Shown: positions 14,219 to 19,670 of the stretch, piece by piece
Layout of the letters: each line of letters begins with the position of its first letter
Position numbering within the stretch: the stretch's first letter is position 1
Assembly: GCA_946885765.1 (NCBI GenBank)
Contig: CAMPHD010000017.1
Span: 1 to 19,670, forward strand
Length of the DNA stretch: 19,670 bases
Origin: an uncultured Thalassospira sp.
Lineage (GTDB): Bacteria > Pseudomonadota > Alphaproteobacteria > Rhodospirillales_A > Thalassospiraceae
Direction: 5' to 3'
Notes under the pieces: model-generated
Told to the model about the DNA's origin: nothing
Database searches by the model: none
What the model saw: only the letters and a program-made list of their open reading frames with translations
Made by a program: the position numbers and the translations under genes

Positions 14219-15313
14219 ATGACGCAGGATTTCGCGACACGCATCATCGCACCGGGCAGCACGATTGGTATCATGGGTAATGGCCAGCTTGGCCGCATGG
14301 CTGCCCTTTGTGCCGCTGAACTTGGCTATAAGGTCCATGTTTTCGGCCCCGGAACGGACAGCCCGACCGAACAGGTCTGTGCCAAGGCAACGGTTGCCGA
14401 TTACGCCGATCTTGATGCGCTCCGCGCTTTTGCTGCCGATGTCGATGTGGTGACGTTCGAGTTCGAAAACGTTCCTCATGACAGTGTCAAATTGCTGTCG
14501 GAACTGGTGCCGGTCCGTCCGGGCTGGAAATGTCTGCATTTGTCGCAGAACCGCCTGCGCGAAAAAACCTTCTGCAATGAAAACGGCATCGGCACGGCAC
14601 CTTTTGCCGCCGTCCGTTCGCTTGCCGACCTTGAAACCGCCGTTGCCAAGCTTGGCCGTCCTGCTGTGCTTAAAACCACCGAAATGGGTTATGATGGCAA
14701 GGGTCAGGTCAAAATTACAAACGAAACCAACCTTGCTGACGCGTGGGCCGAAATGAACGATGCCGAAGCCATCCTTGAAGGCTTCATCTCGTTCGAACGC
14801 GAAATCTCGGTCATTGTCGCGCGCGGCGTCAAGGGTGACACCGCTTGCTTCTGCCCGGTCGAAAATGTGCATACCAATCACATTCTTGATGTAACGATTG
14901 CCCCGGCGCAGATTTCCACCAATCTTGCCAAAAAGGCCGAAGACATCGCCACCCGTCTGGTCGAGGCGATGGAATTTGTCGGATTATTGGCCGTCGAAAT
15001 GTTTGTGACCACCAACGGCGACGTTCTGGTTAACGAAGTCGCCCCGCGTCCGCACAATTCCGGCCACTGGACGATTGATGCCTGTGTCACCAGCCAGTTT
15101 GAACAGTTCATCCGCGCCGTGTGCGGCCTGCCTTTGGGTAATCCGGCGCATCATTCAAATGCGCGGATGAAGAACCTTCTGGGCCACGATATCGACAGCT
15201 GGCAGGCAATTTTGGCCGAGCCCGATGCAAAACTGCATCTTTATGGCAAGGCCGAAGCCAAAGCCGGACGCAAGATGGGCCATATCACCTGGGTCCTGCC
15301 CAAAGAAGCCTGA
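14219..15313 (+). CDS. purK: 5-(Carboxyamino)imidazole ribonucleotide synthase PurK
   Basis: ATP-grasp enzyme making N5-CAIR from AIR, ATP and bicarbonate, the step before PurE. It has 364 residues: N-terminal GNGQLGRM (20-27), VTFEFENVP (78-86), the ATP-grasp KTTEMGYDGKGQ (152-163) and the metal-binding NEVAPRPHNSGH (272-283). GAGGAA stands 4-9 bases before the ATG. It ends in a strong intrinsic terminator, so purEK is a two-gene unit. Confidence 0.97.
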   Translation: MTQDFATRIIAPGSTIGIMGNGQLGRMAALCAAELGYKVHVFGPGTDSPTEQVCAKATVADYADLDALRAFAADVDVVTFEFENVPHDSVKLLSELVPVRPGWKCLHLSQNRLREKTFCNENGIGTAPFAAVRSLADLETAVAKLGRPAVLKTTEMGYDGKGQVKITNETNLADAWAEMNDAEAILEGFISFEREISVIVARGVKGDTACFCPVENVHTNHILDVTIAPAQISTNLAKKAEDIATRLVEAMEFVGLLAVEMFVTTNGDVLVNEVAPRPHNSGHWTIDACVTSQFEQFIRAVCGLPLGNPAHHSNARMKNLLGHDIDSWQAILAEPDAKLHLYGKAEAKAGRKMGHITWVLPKEA

Positions 15314-15338
15314 TATCAGCCCTGAACCAAATTGAATG

Positions 15339-15374
15339 AATGCCCCGATCCATAACGGTTTCGGGGCATTTTTC
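15339..15374 (+). terminator. Intrinsic terminator of purEK
   Basis: AATGCCCCGA (15339-15348) pairs with TCGGGGCATT (15361-15370) around a 12-base loop and runs into TTTTT (15369-15373). It is 26 bases after the purK stop. Confidence 0.85.
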
Positions 15375-15478
15375 GTTAGATCACAGACACATCGCACAGC
15401 AGGCAGTTTCTTCCTGCCAAACTGGCATCGCGCTTGCTGTTATCCCGGCAGGAAATTCTTTTCGGGTAAATAAGCGTG

Positions 15479-16126
15479 ATGAAAAAACTTCTTCTCATCC
15501 TTGCCATCGCCACCGGCCTTGCATCGGCCCAAGGTGCCAATAATGTCGCCAACGCCGCACCGGGGGCCGCGGGCTTTCCGGATGTGTTGCAGGGCGACCA
15601 GCTCCGGTTTGGCAATATGGTTGTCGAACTGTTTGGCATTCGCGCCCCGCGACCGGGCATGATCTGCCGGGCGGGCAGTGTCGAGTTTAAATGCGGCGCT
15701 GCCGCTGCACAGGCGCTTGACCGCATCATTGAAAATTATGCCATCGCCTGCCAACAGGTTTCGGATTCCCAGTTGTTCCCTATGCTAACCGAATGCCGCA
15801 TGGGTCAGACCGATATCAACCGTTTACTCCTGCGCGCGGGCTGGGCGATTGTCGATATGAACAGTTGTGAAGGCAATCCAAACTGCCTGACCTATTTGTC
15901 CGATCAGGCCCATGCCAGGGAAAACCGCAAAGGCATGTGGATGGGCGATCTGCCGCACGAACTTGTGGCTCTTGCGGCCAAGCCCAAACTTGTCGATACC
16001 GATCTTCACAGCGAAGAAACCGATATCGCCAGTAATGATGGCGCTCCGTTCAACATCAACCTTGCAGCAGAGCTGGAACAGGCCAACAAGCCCGACAAGA
16101 CGCTGCTGAGTTTCCTGATGCGTTGA
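15479..16126 (+). CDS. Secreted thermonuclease-fold protein, catalytic residues lost
   Basis: A 215-residue exported protein related to staphylococcal nuclease. Residues 1-19 are a signal peptide (MKKLLLILAIATGLASA). The fold's core is recognisable in DQLRFGNMVVELFGIRAPRPG (40-60), the place where active relatives have R-L-x-G-I-D-A-P-E. Here the catalytic Arg and acids are replaced (E50, R55, R58), so nuclease activity is unlikely. Six cysteines (63, 72, 91, 106, 130, 136) suggest three disulphides in the periplasm. The ATG at 15479 is preferred over the adjoining GTG. It stands alone between two terminators; the role is unknown. Confidence 0.8.
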   Translation: MKKLLLILAIATGLASAQGANNVANAAPGAAGFPDVLQGDQLRFGNMVVELFGIRAPRPGMICRAGSVEFKCGAAAAQALDRIIENYAIACQQVSDSQLFPMLTECRMGQTDINRLLLRAGWAIVDMNSCEGNPNCLTYLSDQAHARENRKGMWMGDLPHELVALAAKPKLVDTDLHSEETDIASNDGAPFNINLAAELEQANKPDKTLLSFLMR

Positions 16127-16154
16127 TCCACACCCACACGAATTTCCCCGAACG

Positions 16155-16186
16155 CAAAACGCCGCCATTCAACGGGCGGCGTTTTG
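16155..16186. terminator. Bidirectional terminator
   Basis: CAAAACGCCGCC (16155-16166) and GGCGGCGTTTTG (16175-16186) form a perfect 12-bp stem with an 8-base loop. The ends read TTTT on either strand, so it can serve both the plus-strand nuclease-fold gene and the minus-strand def-COQ9 unit that converge here. Confidence 0.85.
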
Positions 16187-16212
16187 TCTGAGGAATAGAA
16201 ATCCGTCTTGTT

Positions 16213-16908
16213 CTATGCGCCGAACTGGCGGCGAACCCGACCGGGCGTCGGCATGCATTTGGCCAGCTTCGCGCCAAGCTTGAACGGGGTCGCGGCAAAT
16301 TTCCCGGCCTTTTTGACTGTTCCGGTGATTTTCGGGATTTGCATGACATTGCCGATCCGGCGATCCAGAAAAGCCCAGCTGTCTGCATGACCTTCGGATT
16401 TGTCATCCAGCCAATAGGCAAGGGTTGAACCATAAACCCCCGCAAGCAGCATCCGCTTGGTGTACCAGTTATGATCGGTCGATGTATCACCGGCGGCAAT
16501 CCACATCTTGTCCACCGTGCCATGCGTCAGCTTAAGGCTAAGCGGGACGTTTTGCGGCAGGGTCAGATAGGAAAGGGCGGCACGCACCGTATCCTTTTCG
16601 TGTTCCACCAGCGACAGACGGGTTTTGACCGCAGTCGCGATCCGTTCGCGGATTTTCATCGACGCTAGGTCAATCTTCTCGAGTTCCTCGACCATCTTGC
16701 GATCCGTCATCTCGACATAGGTAATGATTGCCTGACGAATACCACCGGGGAACAGACGGTCAACCTCGCCCGTGGCAAGATCAAGGTCTTCGGCGCCGCT
16801 ACGAAGGGCTACCATACTCCAACCGTCAAACGGGATATGTTCAAGTGCCGCCGCAACCAGCGCCTCGCGCTGCGTGCGCAGGCGGTTCATGCTTTCGGAA
16901 ACTGTCAT
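16213..16908 (-). CDS. COQ9-family ubiquinone biosynthesis protein
   Basis: A 231-residue COQ9 homologue, a lipid-binding TetR-like-fold protein that assists ubiquinone biosynthesis (with the COQ7 hydroxylase in eukaryotes). Recognisable parts are the N-terminal ALVAAALEHIPFDGWSMVAL (17-36), where COQ9 proteins have the helix-turn-helix-like region, LFPGGIRQAI, and WYTKRMLLAGVYGSTLAYWLDD, the best-conserved stretch. I start at ATG 16908: AGGAGG lies 9 bases upstream, and it begins one base after the deformylase stop codon, so the pair is translationally coupled. A longer frame running upstream into def has no SD. The C-terminal basic tail (KKAGKFAATPFKLGAK) may touch the membrane. Confidence 0.9.
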   Translation of the reverse strand: MTVSESMNRLRTQREALVAAALEHIPFDGWSMVALRSGAEDLDLATGEVDRLFPGGIRQAIITYVEMTDRKMVEELEKIDLASMKIRERIATAVKTRLSLVEHEKDTVRAALSYLTLPQNVPLSLKLTHGTVDKMWIAAGDTSTDHNWYTKRMLLAGVYGSTLAYWLDDKSEGHADSWAFLDRRIGNVMQIPKITGTVKKAGKFAATPFKLGAKLAKCMPTPGRVRRQFGA

Positions 16909-16909
16909 T

Positions 16910-17503
16910 TCAGGCCTCCTTGCTTTCGTCATCGGCAGCAGCATCGGAAGATGAAGCCCCCTGTCTGAAGGTCGTCTCGGGCGGGTTGTCACGTAATTCT
17001 TCGGCAAAGCCCAGCAAAGTCATGTCTTCCATACGTTCGGGATACATCACCCCGATCAAATGATCATATTCGTGCTGAACGACGCGCGCATGGAAACCGC
17101 CGGCAATGCGTTCAACGTCCTTGCCATATTCATCTAACCCGCGGTAATGGATTTTGTTCCAGCGCGGCACAACGCCCTGCAAGCCCGGAATGGAAAGGCA
17201 CCCTTCCCAGCCATCAACGATTTCATCGCCGATTGCCTCTATTTCCGGATTGATCAGCACGCTTAACGGCACTTCCGCATCATCGGGATCATCGCTTTTG
17301 CGAAAGGCCGGGACATAAAAAACCATGATCGCCTTGGACTGAAACACCTGCGGTGCCGCAAGACCAACGCCCCCGGCATCCTTCATGGTTTCCTTCATAT
17401 CCGTGATCAGACGCTGGATTTCAGGATCAAGCGGGTTTTCGACCCGGTCCGCGACCTTGCGCAGAACCGGGTGGCCCATCCGGGCAATTTTAAGGATCGA
17501 CAT
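16910..17503 (-). CDS. def: Peptide deformylase
   Basis: Removes the formyl group from the N-terminal methionine of new proteins; Fe/Zn metalloenzyme. In its 197 residues: GVGLAAPQ (45-52), EGCLS (100-104, metal cysteine) and QHEYDHL (143-149, two metal histidines and the catalytic glutamate). All three motifs are intact. The acidic, serine-rich tail after about residue 175 is beyond the usual core. It is not next to fmt (methionyl-tRNA formyltransferase), as the main deformylase often is, so it could be a second copy. ATG 17503 is preferred over the TTG at 17521. It is coupled to the COQ9 gene downstream. Confidence 0.93.
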   Translation of the reverse strand: MSILKIARMGHPVLRKVADRVENPLDPEIQRLITDMKETMKDAGGVGLAAPQVFQSKAIMVFYVPAFRKSDDPDDAEVPLSVLINPEIEAIGDEIVDGWEGCLSIPGLQGVVPRWNKIHYRGLDEYGKDVERIAGGFHARVVQHEYDHLIGVMYPERMEDMTLLGFAEELRDNPPETTFRQGASSSDAAADDESKEA

Positions 17504-17560
17504 GGCCCTATATCCAACCAAAACGGCATGGCTGTAAAGCCCCTACGCTTAACCTGCTTC

Positions 17561-18793
17561 CTAATGAGCCGACAAAACCAGCGTCTGGACTGGCCAGATC
17601 AGTGCCTGAATACGCAGTAACAACGCATGCACGATCCCGACCGTCTGTACCATATGCAGAAACACCCATTCGCCCGTACCGATTTCCGGATTTTCAAGTT
17701 GATCATGGGTATTGGTATAGGCATTGGCAACACACTGGCTGCCCCACGGGACATCCTTGATTTGCTCGGGGTAAAGCGGAACCATTTTGGCAAGGAAGGT
17801 TCCCGGTGCCGCCCGCTCCGAAATATCAAGCAATCTGTCTGTCGGCCGGAACTGACCGGCGGCGATCACCGGTTGCACGCTGGTCACCAGCATCGGAATA
17901 ACCTCGAACGGCAATGACGCACAGGCCATTTCCGCAAGGATCCCTGCTTTGACAATCTGGGCTGAGACCTGCTGAAAACCGGCCTGAAAGACAACCTCGT
18001 CAGGTTTGTCCGGTATCAGAATACCAGCGGGGCGCAGAAGCGGATTAACAACATCACCGATCTGCAATGCAAATTGCTGTATCTCGCCATCAACACCAGC
18101 CCGGACAACGGTTTTGCCAAGGGAAACCTCGGCCGAACGAAGCGATGCTTCCCCACTGGCAAGCTGGGCAGGCAACAGCGTTTCCATTCGGGTTTCCACG
18201 GCATTGACATTCGCCTTCGCCGCATTGACCGATCCCTGACGTGTCGTCAATGCAACTTCAAGCCGTTCGACCTCGCGCCGTGAAACCGCATTGGTACCGC
18301 GCGACAGAAGATCGGATTTGACCGCCAATTCCTCGCGCACCTGTTCATACGCCCCTTGCGCTTCTTCAAGATTACCGTTCGCCACCGCAAGATCAGCCTG
18401 CGTTACCGCCATCTGTGCACGGATTTCCTGCACCTGCTGCCGGGCTATTTCAACCGCCTCGGTTTCCGTACGGTCATCAAGGCGGAATAACGGCTCGCCC
18501 GATTTTACCCGATCATCGTTATTGACATAAATCTCGACCACGCGGCCGTTTTTCTCCGGCAAAATGGTCAGGGTGCGATAGAAGGACGCAACGTTCTGAC
18601 TTGACGGGTGGTAATAAAAAATCAGCGTAATCAACGAAATCGTCAGGATCGCACATCCGACAATCCCGTAGCGCAACTCGTACCAGACCGAAAACAGGGT
18701 GATTTCCTTGCCGATACGTTTGCCCTGCGCATATCGGCGTACAAGATAATCCGGCAGGATGGTAAAAATGGAACATAACATAAGTTCAAACAT
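17561..18793 (-). CDS. HlyD-family membrane fusion protein (YiaV/YibH-like)
   Basis: A 410-residue inner-membrane-anchored periplasmic adaptor. It has an N-terminal hydrophobic patch (1-17), a membrane segment (about 43-61), a half lipoyl-like domain (GRVVEIYVNNDDRVKSGEPL, from 83), a long coiled coil (about 107-220) and the returning half with VVRAGVDGEIQQFALQIGDVV (about 227-247). It ends with a hydrophobic segment (about 372-405), unlike typical export adaptors. Such proteins bridge an inner-membrane partner and the cell envelope, but no transporter is next door, so substrate and role are unknown. SD CAGGAGG. Its start overlaps the end of the membrane partner gene by 8 bases. Confidence 0.85.
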   Translation of the reverse strand: MFELMLCSIFTILPDYLVRRYAQGKRIGKEITLFSVWYELRYGIVGCAILTISLITLIFYYHPSSQNVASFYRTLTILPEKNGRVVEIYVNNDDRVKSGEPLFRLDDRTETEAVEIARQQVQEIRAQMAVTQADLAVANGNLEEAQGAYEQVREELAVKSDLLSRGTNAVSRREVERLEVALTTRQGSVNAAKANVNAVETRMETLLPAQLASGEASLRSAEVSLGKTVVRAGVDGEIQQFALQIGDVVNPLLRPAGILIPDKPDEVVFQAGFQQVSAQIVKAGILAEMACASLPFEVIPMLVTSVQPVIAAGQFRPTDRLLDISERAAPGTFLAKMVPLYPEQIKDVPWGSQCVANAYTNTHDQLENPEIGTGEWVFLHMVQTVGIVHALLLRIQALIWPVQTLVLSAH

Positions 18794-19232
18794 CTTTACG
18801 GTCCTCCTGCTCTGTCACGCTGGGGATACCGGTCGCGACATCGCCATCAGCAACCTGTTCTGATTTGACCGAGTCGCTCATTGCCCCCTTCTGCCTTGCC
18901 ATTGCCTTCACGGCATCGGCAATCGCATTGATCGGGGTATAAAAATCGGGAACCTGAACCACGGCAATCACCAAGGCCGCCAGCCAGAACAGGTTGTTAT
19001 GGGTAAACAGCGCCAGAAGGGTCAGGATACTGATAAGCTGTATCTGGGTGTGATTGGCATGATGGGCCAGTCGTTCGGGCAGCGCGTGCAAACTCAGATA
19101 AAGTGCACCAAGACCAAACACCGCCAGAACGACAGACCAGACAACAATCGTGAACAGTATATCTGACTGTCCAGGTGCGGTAATGAAGAACGGCGCATGC
19201 GCAATTGCCGTCTCCCGCAATGAGCTTTCCAT
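18786..19232 (-). CDS. Small inner-membrane protein paired with the HlyD-type protein (YiaW-like)
   Basis: A 148-residue membrane protein. It has about three hydrophobic segments (roughly 25-50, 68-84, 88-103) and a charged, serine-rich cytoplasmic tail. The stretch LPERLAHHANHTQIQLISILTLLALFTHNN resembles the pattern of DUF3302 proteins such as YiaW/YibI, which also sit beside a HlyD-family gene. This is a likeness, not a proof. ATG 19232 is chosen (GGTGGG about 10 bases upstream); the GTG at 19247 has no SD. It overlaps the HlyD-type gene by 8 bases, so the two are co-translated and probably form one complex. Confidence 0.75.
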   Translation of the reverse strand: MESSLRETAIAHAPFFITAPGQSDILFTIVVWSVVLAVFGLGALYLSLHALPERLAHHANHTQIQLISILTLLALFTHNNLFWLAALVIAVVQVPDFYTPINAIADAVKAMARQKGAMSDSVKSEQVADGDVATGIPSVTEQEDRKDV

Positions 19233-19352
19233 GTCCAAATATCCCACCGTTATGACAGCTCTATGTCACGTAAGCCTGCAACTCTGGCAACATCCCCGTA
19301 GCAAGCAGCAGCAATAAGCCCAATTTTGTCAAAGCACTATAGCAAATTTCAC

Positions 19353-19370
19353 TATTGGTATGATCCAATA
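19353..19370. promoter_or_regulatory. Dyad TATTGG / CCAATA
   Basis: TATTGG (19353-19358) and CCAATA (19365-19370) are perfectly complementary with a 6-base spacer, 121 bases upstream of the YiaW-like gene's ATG. It may be an operator for the membrane pair. It stands in the AT-rich part of the region. Confidence 0.3.
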
Positions 19371-19422
19371 ATTCACGCAAAATGAAATATTATAAAACGC
19401 GTATCGGGAAATCGGGGTTTTG

Positions 19423-19443
19423 CCTTGGCGTTTTGCGCCAAGG
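19423..19443. other. Perfect 8-bp hairpin of unknown role
   Basis: CCTTGGCG (19423-19430), loop TTTTG, CGCCAAGG (19436-19443). No T-run follows on either strand, so it is not a classical terminator. It is too far from rpsU to be its ribosome-site hairpin. It could be part of a small RNA or a protein-binding site. Confidence 0.35.
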
Positions 19444-19515
19444 GGCTTAACAAACGCCAGAGGCGAATATCCCCTTCCCTCTTTTCTTTTCCACTGCTTT
19501 GCACTATATAAGGCT

Positions 19516-19581
19516 CACGGTCATACAGGCCGTGCAACCAACCGGAGGGCATGATGCTCTTCCGGGTGTTTTTGTTTTTTT
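19516..19581 (+). promoter_or_regulatory. rpsU leader with terminator-like hairpin
   Basis: Two hairpins follow a possible -10 (TATATAAG, 19505-19512). The first is CACGG/CCGTG (19516-19520/19530-19534). The second is CCGGAGG... paired with ...TCTTCCGG (19542-19565, with two G-U pairs), followed by TTTTTGTTTTTTT (19569-19581). The U-run ends about five bases before the SD AAAGGAG (19583-19589) of rpsU. A terminator placed here would control rpsU by attenuation; the structure resembles one but has not been shown to work as one. Confidence 0.5.
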
Positions 19582-19599
19582 GAAAGGAGCGTGGTTTCC

Positions 19600-19670
19600 G
19601 TGCAGGTAATCGTTCGCGACAACAATGTCGATCAGGCTCTGAAAGCGCTTAAGAAAAAGATGCAGCGCGA
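19600..19670 (+). CDS. rpsU: 30S ribosomal protein S21 (start only)
   Basis: The first 23 codons read GTG CAG GTA ATC..., that is (f)[23 protein letters not shown], the conserved N-terminus of S21, a small basic protein of the 30S subunit needed for initiation on many mRNAs. It starts with GTG, 10 bases after AAAGGAG. The gene runs off the right edge of the window. Confidence 0.9.
   Translation, partial: MQVIVRDNNVDQALKALKKKMQR

Larger units (their letters stand above)
19248..19599. other. Gene-free control region between the YiaW-like gene and rpsU
   Basis: About 350 bases with divergent transcription on both sides. It holds an AT-rich core with a dyad (19353-19370), a perfect hairpin of unknown role (19423-19443), a TATA-like -10 candidate (19505-19512) and the rpsU leader with a terminator-like structure (19542-19581). 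No open frame here has an SD and a plausible protein. Confidence 0.5.

Noticed and set aside
14126..14881. 251-residue minus-strand frame over the 5' half of purK
   Set aside because: It is antisense to purK, whose motifs are complete; amino-acid use is atypical and no SD is present.
1..19670. CRISPR arrays, insertion sequences, prophage or tRNA-associated island
   Set aside because: No regularly spaced repeats, transposase or integrase frames, or tRNA cloverleafs were seen. Gene content is metabolic and housekeeping.

Overview
This 19.7 kb window looks like chromosomal DNA of an alphaproteobacterium. The ubiquinone genes (UbiX-type, COQ9-type), two short DUF465 proteins, the purE-purK pair and an S21 gene beginning V-Q-V-I-V-R-D-N-N all fit the Rhodospirillales. 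Thalassospira is my best guess, from overall resemblance only, since no search could be run. I see no phage, transposon, CRISPR array, tRNA or rRNA. Gene starts were moved to internal ATGs wherever a Shine-Dalgarno (SD) sequence or the family N-terminus supported this.

Left part (1-2.8 kb): a minus-strand propionyl-CoA synthetase gene (prpE-like) is interrupted by one in-frame amber codon, almost exactly at the hinge between its two domains. Upstream lie two dyads, then a divergent pair: a small DUF465 gene (minus) and a UbiX-type flavin prenyltransferase (plus).

Centre (3.5-10.5 kb): this is the most interesting block. A LysR regulator is divergent from a tightly packed operon. The operon encodes a tripartite tricarboxylate (TTT) transporter (TctC, TctB, TctA), a shikimate-dehydrogenase-family enzyme and a QuiC-type 3-dehydroshikimate dehydratase fused to an HPPD-like domain. 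The last three genes are joined by ATGA stop/start overlaps. I infer a module that takes up shikimate or 3-dehydroshikimate and converts it to protocatechuate, under LysR control through a near-perfect 33-bp palindrome between the two transcription units. A TTT transporter serving this pathway is the strongest candidate here for an undescribed system.

Right part (10.5-19.7 kb): mostly housekeeping. In order: a TIGR02444/DUF2390 protein (-), a phosphofructokinase (-), a DUF465 protein (+), a protein with a degenerate GGDEF domain (-), purE and purK (+), a secreted nuclease-fold protein that has lost its usual catalytic residues (+), a COQ9-type protein and peptide deformylase (-, tightly coupled), a YiaV/YiaW-like HlyD-type membrane fusion protein with a small membrane partner (-), and finally the start of rpsU (+). 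The rpsU start follows a terminator-like hairpin and U-run only a few bases upstream of its SD.
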